64,000 bases of DNA, taken from NCBI RefSeq assembly GCF_965227735.1, contig NZ_OZ245776.1, positions 1,736,001 through 1,800,000 of the forward strand, read 5' to 3'. Positions 1 to 8,287 of the stretch are shown piece after piece. Positions within the stretch are counted from its first letter, which is position 1. Each line of letters begins with the position of its first letter. The notes under the pieces are model-generated. The model was not told the origin of the DNA and searched no databases. It was given only the letters and a program-made list of their open reading frames with translations. The position numbers and the translations under genes were made by a program. Source of the DNA: Larkinella sp965227735 (GTDB lineage Bacteria; Bacteroidota; Bacteroidia; Cytophagales; Spirosomataceae).

Positions 1-3000
1 TCATACCCGTTGCAAAAATCTGGGCTCTGCCAACGCCGATTTTCTTCATCAGGCCCTGAGGCAGTTCGTAGCTCAACGTGATGTTTTTCAGACGGATATA
101 GGCCGCACTTTGTAAATACCGCGACTGCACCTGCACGTTCTTTTTGTCATTGGTCGAAATGTGGGCCGCCGGAAAATAGGCATCCCGGTTGTCTTCCGTC
201 CAGGTGTCGGTGATGTAGTATTTCTCAACGTGTCCGGCATTGTAGGGGAAAAACCAGGTCCAGTTGTCAGACGTCGGCCAGTGATCTTTTTTACCAATGC
301 CCTGGAAGAACAGCGTCAGCCGAACACCCTTGTAGCCAATCCCGCCGTTGAGCCCGAACGAATACCGGGGCGTGGTGTTTCCGATCACTTTCCGGTCGCC
401 GGGATCACCGAGCGTGTTCTTCCCGAACGTGATGTTGCCGTCGCCGTTCAGATCCTTATAGCGAATGTCGCCGGGACGCCAGTTGGCCCCGATGTTGGTC
501 TGTTTGGGAGCCTGCGCCACCTCGTCCGTTGTCTGGAAAATACCGGCGGTTTCAAATCCCCAGATCTCGCCCAGCTTCTGACCGACGTAGTAAATGTTGC
601 TGTTGTTGGGCAGGGCACCGGTGGGGTTGTTGAACCGGGTAATCTCCGCCGTCCAGTCCGACAATGCCAGCGTAACATCGTAGCTCCAGTCGCTTTTGAA
701 CTTATCCCGCCAGGTCAGCGACAACTCCCAGCCGTTGGTCCGCAGGTCGGCTGCGTTTTCTTTCGGGGCTGCGGTTCCCAGAATCGCCGGGTACGACACG
801 TCCATCAGCATGTCTTTCGTGTCGCGCGTGTATACATCCAGGGACGCATCCAGCCGTCCGCGCAGCATCGTCACATCCAGACCGATGTTTTTGGAGATAA
901 CGGTCTCCCACGTGAGCGACGGACTCACCAATCCGGCGGCCGACACGAACGGAATCAGGGCGTTGGTGAACATGTAGGGCGACTGCCCCGTCCCCATCGT
1001 GGCCACGTACGGATAGTAGTTGGTGCCCAGCAACTGATTGCCCAGCGTTCCGTACGAAGCGCGCAGTTTCAGGTTGTCGAGCCAGCTTCCGGTTCCGGCC
1101 ATGAATTTTTCGTTGCTGATCCGCCAGCCGGCCGATACCGAGGGGAAAAAGCCAAACCGGCTGTCTTTCGGAAACCGGGAGGTGCCGTCGTAACGCCCGT
1201 TGAATTCGATCAGGTATTTCTCTTTGTAGTTGTAATTGAGCCGGTAAAAAGCGCCCCGCAAGGCTACGTGCGACTTGCTGCCGAATGTCTGCTGCGTTCC
1301 CGTCGTCGCATTCAGGTCAATGACCTGGGGCGTAATCAGGGCGCGGGCCTGCGCTCCGGTGTAGCGGTTGATCCCCCGTTCCTGGTTAAAACCGACCATC
1401 GTGGTCAGGTTGTGGTTGGTCGGCAACGGGACTTTGTATTCAGCATAGGCGTTGAAGACGTAATACTGGTTGTATTCATTTTCGTTCCGAATCCAGTCGT
1501 CACCGCTAAATCCGTTGCTCAGCAGGTTGGCCGCCAGCAGGTTGGCATCTACAATATCGACCTTGCTCTGCACGTCCTGGTAGTTGCGGCTAAAAATGTT
1601 GTAGGAAAAATCGGACCGGATTTTGAGGCCGCGCAAAGGCGTCAGGGTGACGCCCTGGGTCAGCCAGAGGTCGTTGTTGGTGAAGGTCGTCCGTCCGCCG
1701 TCGAGCAGATACGGAAAGAAGTTGGTGCCTCCGAAGTATTTCCCGATGTAGGGCGCATACTTCTCGCGGTCGCCGGGCGTGATGTAATACTCGAGGTCGG
1801 GGAATTGAATGGCCGAAATGGGGTTAACCCGCGCCAGCGAATTGATGTTGACATCCCAGTTGTAGAAGTGCGGTTTGTCACTGTTTTGGGAGTTGAAGAT
1901 CACTTTGCTGTCCAGTTTCAGCCACTCGTTGACTTCAAAATCCGCCTTCATCAACATGTTGTAGCGTTTGAACTTCTCGTTGTTGTAGCGCAGGTAGCCG
2001 TCTTTGGAAAAGTACCCGAGCGACACCAGGTACCGCGCCTTGTCCGTCCCGCCCGAAACCGACAGATCGTGCTGGCTGGTAGGGGCATAATCGGTCATAA
2101 TGCTGTTCTGGTAGTCGTTGTAGCCGTAAAACCGGAGAACGCCATTGACGACTTTCCACTGGGGTGCCGTGGCCGGATTTTCCGAAAAGGCTTTCGTTCC
2201 GGCCACCATGTCGTCATCGTAGGCCGGAACCCCGCTCGAACGAATATTGGCCTGGTTCCGGGCCTGCACAAACTGGTAGGGATCGGTGACGACATCCATG
2301 TTAAAAATGGGTTTTGCCAGCGAAAACTGGGTGTTTAGTGAGACATTGATCTTGCCGCTTTTTCCGCTTTTGGTCGTCACCAGCACCACCCCGAAGGCCG
2401 CCCGCGCGCCATAAACGGCGGCCGCAGACGCATCTTTCAATACGCTGATGCTTTCGATGTCGTTGGGATTGACCCGGTTTAGATCCATCGGAACGTTGTC
2501 GACCAGGATGAGGGGCGCACCGCCGTTGATCGACTCGTAGCCCCGGATGTTAAAGGTGATGGGCTGGGCCGGGTCGCCATTGCGCACCCCGATGTTCAGG
2601 TTGGGAATCACGCCCTGCAACCCCTCGCCCACCGACGCAATCGGCCGGTTTTGAAGCCGTTTGCTGTCGGCAATCCCGACAGCTCCGGTCAGGTTCACTT
2701 TTTCCTGTGTACCGTAGCCCACGACGACCACTTCCTCCAGGGCTTTGGTATCGACTTCCAGGGCAATGTCGAGGGTCGAGCGCCCTCCCGCGGCAATTTC
2801 CTGTTTGAGGTATCCAATGAAACTCACCACCAGGGTTGCGTTGGCACCGGGCAGCTTGAGGGTGTATTTCCCCGCATTGTCCGTTGTGGTGCCTTGCGTC
2901 GTGCCTTTGATCACCACACTGACACCCGGCAGGGCTTCCCCGGTTTCAGTCGCCGTGATGCGCCCCGAAATCGTCTGACTTCTGGCTTCGTTTGCCAAAC

Positions 3001-3073
3001 AAGCCAGTCCGAAAATACCGATGAACAGAATCACGCGCCTGGCCTGACTACTCAATTGTAGAAGCTTGTTCAT
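1..3073 (-). CDS. SusC/RagA-family TonB-linked outer membrane receptor, 3' end beyond the window
   Basis: The reading frame runs from an ATG at 3073 to the left edge without a stop, about 1024 codons. A signal peptide (MNKLLQLSS onward, ending near Ala-Arg-Ser-Gln) is followed by a carboxypeptidase-like regulatory domain (ISGRITATETGEALPGVSV), a TonB box region (EEVVVVGYGT) and the plug domain with the hallmark VLKDASAAAVYGARAAFGVV. The last visible residues (ELPQGLMKKIGVGRAQIF) resemble the late barrel strands of SusC proteins, so only a few dozen residues should be missing. Such proteins import oligosaccharides or peptides across the outer membrane together with a SusD lipoprotein, which would lie off the left edge. 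The substrate cannot be read from this sequence. Confidence 0.93.
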   Translation of the reverse strand, partial: MNKLLQLSSQARRVILFIGIFGLACLANEARSQTISGRITATETGEALPGVSVVIKGTTQGTTTDNAGKYTLKLPGANATLVVSFIGYLKQEIAAGGRSTLDIALEVDTKALEEVVVVGYGTQEKVNLTGAVGIADSKRLQNRPIASVGEGLQGVIPNLNIGVRNGDPAQPITFNIRGYESINGGAPLILVDNVPMDLNRVNPNDIESISVLKDASAAAVYGARAAFGVVLVTTKSGKSGKINVSLNTQFSLAKPIFNMDVVTDPYQFVQARNQANIRSSGVPAYDDDMVAGTKAFSENPATAPQWKVVNGVLRFYGYNDYQNSIMTDYAPTSQHDLSVSGGTDKARYLVSLGYFSKDGYLRYNNEKFKRYNMLMKADFEVNEWLKLDSKVIFNSQNSDKPHFYNWDVNINSLARVNPISAIQFPDLEYYITPGDREKYAPYIGKYFGGTNFFPYLLDGGRTTFTNNDLWLTQGVTLTPLRGLKIRSDFSYNIFSRNYQDVQSKVDIVDANLLAANLLSNGFSGDDWIRNENEYNQYYVFNAYAEYKVPLPTNHNLTTMVGFNQERGINRYTGAQARALITPQVIDLNATTGTQQTFGSKSHVALRGAFYRLNYNYKEKYLIEFNGRYDGTSRFPKDSRFGFFPSVSAGWRISNEKFMAGTGSWLDNLKLRASYGTLGNQLLGTNYYPYVATMGTGQSPYMFTNALIPFVSAAGLVSPSLTWETVISKNIGLDVTMLRGRLDASLDVYTRDTKDMLMDVSYPAILGTAAPKENAADLRTNGWELSLTWRDKFKSDWSYDVTLALSDWTAEITRFNNPTGALPNNSNIYYVGQKLGEIWGFETAGIFQTTDEVAQAPKQTNIGANWRPGDIRYKDLNGDGNITFGKNTLGDPGDRKVIGNTTPRYSFGLNGGIGYKGVRLTLFFQGIGKKDHWPTSDNWTWFFPYNAGHVEKYYITDTWTEDNRDAYFPAAHISTNDKKNVQVQSRYLQSAAYIRLKNITLSYELPQGLMKKIGVGRAQIFATGM

Positions 3074-3463
3074 AAAATAAAGAGATTAGAGATGGTAAAG
3101 TGAACGAAATAAAAAGCTAAGAGGACTTAAAATGAACCAAAAGAACTGGAATAAACCGCTAAAGAAACTCGTTACTAAAAACAGGATTTTTTACGTAATA
3201 AAATAAAACTTACACAATACACTACTTATTTATTTCATATAGTATCAAAGTCAAACCCAATTTAAACCTACTGAGTAGGAGCTATATAAATCCGTCGATG
3301 CAAAGATTGCCGCCCTTCCTGCTGCCCGTCCACATTTTTTGAATAATTTGCCAGGTGTTGGCTCTATCCGAAGCGGAATGTCAACACCGGCCCGGCTGGC
3401 TTCGTCCGATAAAGACCTGCCGGTTTTCCATTTATTCATTCTACAACCCAGTCCGAATTCTGT
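3074..3463. other. Intergenic region between divergent genes, no convincing gene
   Basis: This 390-bp gap separates the start of the leftward SusC gene from the start of the rightward collagen-like lipoprotein, so it should hold both promoters. The part next to SusC (about 3080-3290) is AT-rich and contains TTACGTAA at about 3190. The part from 3290 to 3440 is GC-richer and contains a 62-codon leftward frame that I cannot match to anything. I found no exact TAnnTTTG box for SusC. Confidence 0.5.
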
Positions 3464-4048
3464 ATGAAAAAAGTTGTGCGCGTGATGACGAAGTTCCTCC
3501 TAATGGGGTGTGTGGCGATTAGTGCCTGTCAGGGACTCGAAGGGCCCGAGGGACCTCAGGGACCACAGGGGGTAGCCGGGGCAACCGGTCCGAAAGGAGA
3601 TAAGGGTGACACGGGGGCGAAAGGGGCAGACGGCAGTTCGAACGTACAACAGATCAATTATACTGCCCGCAACCATGAAGGAATGACTGATTTACTGTTG
3701 CCACTGCCCCAGGCCATCAACCGGGACATTGTCGACCGGAGCGTGTTCTATGTCTACGTCAAACAGTCGGTTCCGAAAGCCAACAATGAAGAAGATTCGT
3801 TCTGGTTCTCCATTCCGGGCGAAACCATCAAAGGCAACGCCTACACGCATTTTGTTTTTCCCGGCAATAGCCAGACGCTGGCTGCGGTTTTTCTGCGCCG
3901 AACCTCCGACTTTCAGACCGGGAACGAACATTTTGAAGCCATTCGCGTGGTGATTGTGACAGCCGACAAGCAGAGCAACGGACGGAAAGCTGCCATTGAC
4001 TACAACAATTACGAAGAAGTCCGGAAAGCGTACGATTTGCCGGAGTGA
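3464..4048 (+). CDS. Putative lipoprotein with a collagen-like Gly-X-Y segment
   Basis: This is a 194-residue protein. The N-terminus is a lipoprotein signal with a lipobox (AISAC, Cys at about residue 22), so it is probably anchored in a membrane by lipid. Directly after the Cys come twelve Gly-X-Y triplets (GLEGPEGPQGPQGVAGATG and on to GADGSS), a collagen-like stretch. The rest, about 135 residues, is globular (from NVQQINYTARNHEG) and I do not recognise its fold. Similar short lipoproteins with one collagen-like stretch are common in Bacteroidota, where the stretch is often annotated as a collagen-like repeat and the function is unknown. It is monocistronic, divergent from the SusC gene. 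Confidence 0.8.
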   Translation: MKKVVRVMTKFLLMGCVAISACQGLEGPEGPQGPQGVAGATGPKGDKGDTGAKGADGSSNVQQINYTARNHEGMTDLLLPLPQAINRDIVDRSVFYVYVKQSVPKANNEEDSFWFSIPGETIKGNAYTHFVFPGNSQTLAAVFLRRTSDFQTGNEHFEAIRVVIVTADKQSNGRKAAIDYNNYEEVRKAYDLPE

Positions 4049-4130
4049 AACACGTTGGGCTTGCCTACTACCTGCCGACGGTAACCCGACCCGGCGGAAC
4101 TTATCACAAACGCACGTATTGTTGCTCCGT

Positions 4131-4565
4131 TCAATCCTTCGACTGCGTTACTTCGTAAAATACCTGTGGACGGGCGTGGGCGGTCGTGTAGAGCTTAAAG
4201 TACTCGGCAGCTTTAGCCTTGCCATACATTTTAGTGAGCAGACTCTCGATGTCGTAATCGCCCCCTTTGATGACCGGATCCATCACGAAGAAGTAGGAGT
4301 AGGTGCCATCGGCTTCGGCCTTAGTCGGATGAAGAATGCGGGTTTGACGAAATACCTTCTGGTCAGCGGGGTTAAGCTTAACCGCACCAGGCCAGAAAAT
4401 TTCGTGCAGGAAGCGTTCGTACTGGGCGCGCTTGTCTTTTTTAATGGGATCGAGACACACCCACACGGTTTCGCCGGAGCGGGCCATCGGATGGGCAGCG
4501 GTTTTGGATTGACCAAAGGCCTGAACGGACAGGGTCAGCAGCAATAGTAGCGTAGCGGTTTTCAT
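4131..4565 (-). CDS. Small secreted protein of unknown function
   Basis: I chose the ATG at 4565 (MKTATLLLLLTLSVQAFGQ) because it starts directly with a signal peptide; an upstream ATG at 4586 would put seven residues before it. The product is about 144 residues with a predicted cleavage after AFGQ. The mature part (ETVWVCLDPIKKDKRAQYER, then FFVMDPVIKGGDYDIESLL) has no motif I can name. The regular alternation could fit a small dimeric alpha/beta barrel, but that is a guess. It converges on the collagen-like lipoprotein gene. Confidence 0.7.
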   Translation of the reverse strand: MKTATLLLLLTLSVQAFGQSKTAAHPMARSGETVWVCLDPIKKDKRAQYERFLHEIFWPGAVKLNPADQKVFRQTRILHPTKAEADGTYSYFFVMDPVIKGGDYDIESLLTKMYGKAKAAEYFKLYTTAHARPQVFYEVTQSKD

Positions 4566-4834
4566 AAAAACTGTATGGTTTATCATTTAATACAGTGTAT
4601 AAACCTCACCGTACATCCGACGCCACTTTCGATGGATTTGCGGGGTCTACCGGTTAATACTGGAAATGATACAAGCATAGCCAGTTACGGCTACAAATGC
4701 AAATGAAATGCCAAAAAAAATGCTGTTAATCAGACAGTTGAGCGTACCGAAGACATTGACGATTGTCCGAACTACTTCTTTGCACATGAATACCAGACGA
4801 AAGAATGACGCAGGGGCCACCCGATCGATCACCT

Positions 4835-5089
4835 CTACCCCAGCTCCGCCAGCAAATCATCCGGCAGCAGGGGCAGGTACGGCGTCAGGGGTTCGGTGGA
4901 GGTGAAAGCCGACAACCGGAGCAGACGGCTGCCTGCGGCATCATATTGTAACTCAACGTAAAACAGATCCAGGGCGTAGAGGAGGTAGATATTCGTTTCC
5001 TCGTAACGATTGGCCAGCACCGAACCCCGGAACCACAATTGTTCCTGCTGGTGTCCGTGGGGGAGTCTCAGAAAATCTTCTAGCTTCAT
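4835..5089 (-). CDS. Small hypothetical protein, 84 residues
   Basis: The frame starts at an ATG at 5089 (MKLEDFLRLPHGHQQEQLWF); the upstream in-frame start at 5104 is a GTG, so the ATG is preferred. The sequence has no signal peptide and no transmembrane segment. It is rich in Leu and aromatic residues (NIYLLYALDLFYVELQYD), which looks like real protein rather than a shadow, and no longer gene competes for this stretch. I do not recognise the family. It is divergent from the esterase gene, with 90 bp between starts. Confidence 0.6.
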   Translation of the reverse strand: MKLEDFLRLPHGHQQEQLWFRGSVLANRYEETNIYLLYALDLFYVELQYDAAGSRLLRLSAFTSTEPLTPYLPLLPDDLLAELG

Positions 5090-5179
5090 CAAGGTCAATT
5101 GCACGTTGGGCTAAATATCTGTATTTTTCCCGCCTATACAAGTGTTTTTGTCAAAAAAACCGTTCCTAAACCTCTTTTT

Positions 5180-7144
5180 ATGCGATTCAAATTTCGTTAC
5201 GCAGCCGCGATCGGATGTATGCTGATGGCCCTGCAAACGTGGGCCGATGTGCGCTTGCCCAAAATTTTCGGTTCCCACATGGTGTTGCAGCGCCGGAAAC
5301 CCGTCCCGGTTTGGGGCTGGTCCGACCCGAATGAGAAGATAACGATCCAGTTCAATAATCAGACCAAAACCACGAAGGCCGACAAAACCGGGAAATGGAT
5401 GGTCCGGCTGGACCCAACCGAAGCCGGTGGCCCTTTTGCCCTGACGGTGGCGGGTAAAAAGAATACCGTAACCTTCGACGATGTACTGGTGGGCGAAGTC
5501 TGGATTTGCTCGGGGCAGTCGAACATGGAGTGGGTGGTCAAATCCTCGACCAATGCCGCCCAGGAAATTCAGGAAGCCAACTATCCGCTCATCCGCCATT
5601 TCAAGGTACCGCACGACCTGAGCCTGTCGCCGAAAGACGATGTGCTGGGGGGTGAATGGCAACCTGCCACGCCCGAAACCGTCGGTAATTTTACGGCAGT
5701 CGGTTACTTTTTCGCCCGCGAATTGCTGAAAGAACTCAACAACGTACCCATCGGTCTGCTCAACACCTCCTGGGGTGGTACCCAGTCCGAATCGTGGACA
5801 AGCCGGGAAGCGATGGATAGTTTCGAGGAGTTCAAACCCGTTGTCGCCACCATGCCGAAGACACTCGAAGAGTTTGCCAGCAAACGGCTGGAGCAGTTGC
5901 AGAATCAGGTCAAGTCAGTACAGGGCGAATTGCCCGGCGCGGCCGATGTTCAGCAGTGGTCGGGAGCAGATTTCAACGATGCGGCCTGGCAGACGCTCCG
6001 CTTGCCCGACCTGTTCGACCGGAAAGCCCTTCCCGGTTTCGACGGCGTGGTATGGTTCCGGCGGGAAATTTCCGTTCCGGCCGAACTGGCCGGCAAAGAA
6101 ATGACCTTGACGCTGGGACCGGTTTTCGATGCCGATGAAACCTACCTCAACGGTGTCAAAGTGGGAACTACGACGCAGACGGGTCAGGCCCGAACGTATA
6201 CTGTTCCGGGCGGCACGTTAAAACCGGGTCGGAATGTCATCGCTGTTCGCGTGGACGACCAGAACGGAACGGGCGGTTTTACGGCCAAAGAAGACCAGTT
6301 CAAACTGTCGGGCAATGGCCGGGAGATTTCACTGGTCGGCGACTGGAAATACCGCATTGCCGATTACAACCGGAATCCGGTGCTGGTGAACCCAAACATG
6401 ACCGGTACGATTTTGTACAACGCCATGATTCACCCGCTGATTCCCTACGCCATTCAGGGCGCGATCTGGTACCAGGGCGAGTCGAACGCCGGGCGTGCTT
6501 ATCAATATCGCAAGACCTTTCCGCTGATGATTACCGACTGGCGAACCCGCTGGGGGCAGGGCGATTTCCCGTTTCTGTTTGTGCAACTCGCCAGTTTCAA
6601 CGCGGCCAACGGAACCAGCGCCACCGGCAGCACCTGGGGTGAACTCCGCGAAGCCCAGACCATGACGCTGGCTTTGCCCAATACTGGCATGGCCGTGACC
6701 TCCGACATTGGCGAGAGCAAGGACATTCACCCAAAAAACAAACAGGACGTGGGCAAACGATTGGCTTTGAGTGCCTTAAAAACCGTTTACGGCCAGAACC
6801 GGGTCTATTCAGGACCGGTTTTCAAAGCGATGGAAGTGACTGGCAACAAAGCCGTATTGACGTTCGACCACGTGGGCGGAGGACTGCAATCGTCCGACAA
6901 ATACGGGTACCTGAAAGGGTTTGAAGTAGCCGGAGCCGACCAGAAATTTCACTGGGCCAAAGCCGAAATTCAGGGCGATAAAGTCATCGTGTCCTCCAGC
7001 GAAGTAGCAACGCCCGTTTCGGTGCATTACGGCTGGGCCGACGACAACGGCGAAGTCAATCTCTACAACAAAGAGGGACTTCCGGCGGTGCCGTTCCGAA
7101 CCGATACCTGGCCGGGAAAAACGGAAGCCGGACGGTTCAAGTAA
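5180..7144 (+). CDS. Secreted sialate O-acetylesterase family protein (SGNH-type carbohydrate esterase)
   Basis: I chose the ATG at 5180, which begins with a signal peptide (MRFKFRYAAAIGCMLMALQTWAD). The product is about 654 residues. The SGNH-type catalytic blocks are visible: the serine block SGQSNMEW near residue 112, IWYQGESNA near residue 435, and the Asp/His block DIHPKNKQDVGKRLA near 515. A jelly-roll insert (about 255-385, WFRREISVPAELAGKEM) lies between the first and second blocks, as is usual in this family. The family removes acetyl groups from sialic acid or from plant glycans. Next to a mannan locus, deacetylation of mannan is a reasonable inference, but the sequence alone does not prove the substrate. 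A strong terminator follows. Confidence 0.9.
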   Translation: MRFKFRYAAAIGCMLMALQTWADVRLPKIFGSHMVLQRRKPVPVWGWSDPNEKITIQFNNQTKTTKADKTGKWMVRLDPTEAGGPFALTVAGKKNTVTFDDVLVGEVWICSGQSNMEWVVKSSTNAAQEIQEANYPLIRHFKVPHDLSLSPKDDVLGGEWQPATPETVGNFTAVGYFFARELLKELNNVPIGLLNTSWGGTQSESWTSREAMDSFEEFKPVVATMPKTLEEFASKRLEQLQNQVKSVQGELPGAADVQQWSGADFNDAAWQTLRLPDLFDRKALPGFDGVVWFRREISVPAELAGKEMTLTLGPVFDADETYLNGVKVGTTTQTGQARTYTVPGGTLKPGRNVIAVRVDDQNGTGGFTAKEDQFKLSGNGREISLVGDWKYRIADYNRNPVLVNPNMTGTILYNAMIHPLIPYAIQGAIWYQGESNAGRAYQYRKTFPLMITDWRTRWGQGDFPFLFVQLASFNAANGTSATGSTWGELREAQTMTLALPNTGMAVTSDIGESKDIHPKNKQDVGKRLALSALKTVYGQNRVYSGPVFKAMEVTGNKAVLTFDHVGGGLQSSDKYGYLKGFEVAGADQKFHWAKAEIQGDKVIVSSSEVATPVSVHYGWADDNGEVNLYNKEGLPAVPFRTDTWPGKTEAGRFK

Positions 7145-7156
7145 GGGTTGGCTTAC

Positions 7157-7187
7157 GGAGTCAGGAACCGCTCCTGACTCCATTTTT
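7157..7187 (+). terminator. Rho-independent terminator after the esterase gene
   Basis: A perfect 10-bp stem (GGAGTCAGGA at 7157-7166 with TCCTGACTCC at 7172-7181) and a five-base loop are followed by ATTTTT. It ends the rightward esterase transcript 13 bp after the stop codon. Confidence 0.85.
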
Positions 7188-7206
7188 GAATAAAAAAAGC
7201 TGTTTA

Positions 7207-8106
7207 TCAGTCCTTTATGGCTATCCTGACAGATTTATTCCCTTTCGCATCCAGGCTGGTATCCGTCATTTTCACTAAGCCGCCTTCCAGAATTTCGAAA
7301 GCATAGGTTCGCTGCAGACTGGAAGGCAAGCCCGATTGGGCAAACGTGTTATTCCCGATGTAATCGTAATTGATTCCGTAGATTATTTCGCCCGCTTTGC
7401 GCCACAACTGCCCGTCCCGTTTGAAAAAGACGGTTTTCTGGTTTTTATTTTTTTCATCCGTATACGTTCCCGTCAGTTTGTCGAGAGCCGCTGGTTCAGC
7501 GGCCAACTTCTCCGTCATCGTCACATCGAACAAAACCATCTTGCGGCCCTTCGCCGTTGATTTGACCTCCAGAATCCGGCTTTTGGCCGTGGAAGCCGAC
7601 GCGTAATCATCCTTCGCGATGTTGGGATCACCGCTGAAATACAGTTGTGTTACCAGACTTTGATAGCCCGGAGCCGAAACCAGCAAATGAAAGTGGGCGG
7701 GCCTGATCATGCCGTTTCCAACATCGTAGGGAACCGGCAGAATCTTCGTAAACGCATATTTTCCTTTATCGTCACACAGCGCAGTGGCCCGGTAGCGGAA
7801 TTCGTCCGACGCATTGTCATACTTTCCATCCGCCCCGCAATGCCACAGTTCCACTTTCGCTCCTTGGTTCGGTGTCGTACAGTCTTTGTGTTTTACGGTT
7901 CCTGTTAAACGCACTTCCATTCCGGGCGCGCCTTTGATCAGCAGATTGTTCCGAAGTGGCGCGTCGGGCCGGTAAAAGGGGCCCAGAATATCAGAGGTCG
8001 TCTCGCAGTCACCCGCGTAGGATTCGCCATTGAAATGAACGAAACCCGTTGCACTAACCGCCACCGCACACAGGGCGGTGTTCTGGAGGAATTTTCGGCG
8101 TTGCAT
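7207..8106 (-). CDS. Secreted intradiol dioxygenase-like protein with a C-terminal extension
   Basis: The ATG at 8106 (MQRRKFLQNTALCAVAVSATGF) starts directly with a secretion signal of the RR-x-F type, so export may use the Tat route. The product is about 299 residues. The intradiol ring-cleavage dioxygenase fold is shown by DILGPFYRPDAPLRNN, the beta-sandwich core GAKVELWHCGADGKYDN, and the paired histidines in RPAHFHLLVSAPGY, which with Tyr residues normally bind iron(III). The last 110 residues (EKLAAEPAALDKLTGTYTD onward) are extra relative to a protocatechuate dioxygenase and look like a separate small beta domain. Substrate and activity are unknown; secreted family members may act on aromatic compounds from plant material. 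Confidence 0.85.
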   Translation of the reverse strand: MQRRKFLQNTALCAVAVSATGFVHFNGESYAGDCETTSDILGPFYRPDAPLRNNLLIKGAPGMEVRLTGTVKHKDCTTPNQGAKVELWHCGADGKYDNASDEFRYRATALCDDKGKYAFTKILPVPYDVGNGMIRPAHFHLLVSAPGYQSLVTQLYFSGDPNIAKDDYASASTAKSRILEVKSTAKGRKMVLFDVTMTEKLAAEPAALDKLTGTYTDEKNKNQKTVFFKRDGQLWRKAGEIIYGINYDYIGNNTFAQSGLPSSLQRTYAFEILEGGLVKMTDTSLDAKGNKSVRIAIKD

Positions 8107-8196
8107 GATAGAGAGGTAGTAAGTGGTTTGGAAGAGAACGTCCTGTATCGCGTGCAATATAGGCACTAAAACCCCAAATACAACTCCCTGATCTTG

Positions 8197-8220
8197 AGTG
8201 GCATATGTTCTTATGCCACT
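8197..8220. promoter_or_regulatory. Inverted repeat upstream of the intradiol dioxygenase gene
   Basis: A perfect 9-bp inverted repeat, AGTGGCATA / TATGCCACT, with a 6-bp spacer lies about 90 bp upstream of the start at 8106 and about 70 bp past the mannanase stop. Neither strand has a T-run after it, so an operator is more likely than a terminator. Confidence 0.4.
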
Positions 8221-8287
8221 ACAAATAGCCGGATCAATGTCTGGTCGGTATGAAGTCGGTTATGATTGGTTGAGCCGCCGGTTGAGT

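Noticed and set aside
161..2338. A 725-codon open frame on the plus strand
   Set aside because: It is antisense to the SusC gene, whose domain hallmarks are clear on the minus strand. GC-rich codon use leaves the opposite frame open. The translation has no recognisable motif.
3251..3439. A 62-codon open frame on the minus strand
   Set aside because: It has no signal peptide, no recognisable motif and no upstream promoter, and lies between divergent genes. It remains possible but unsupported.
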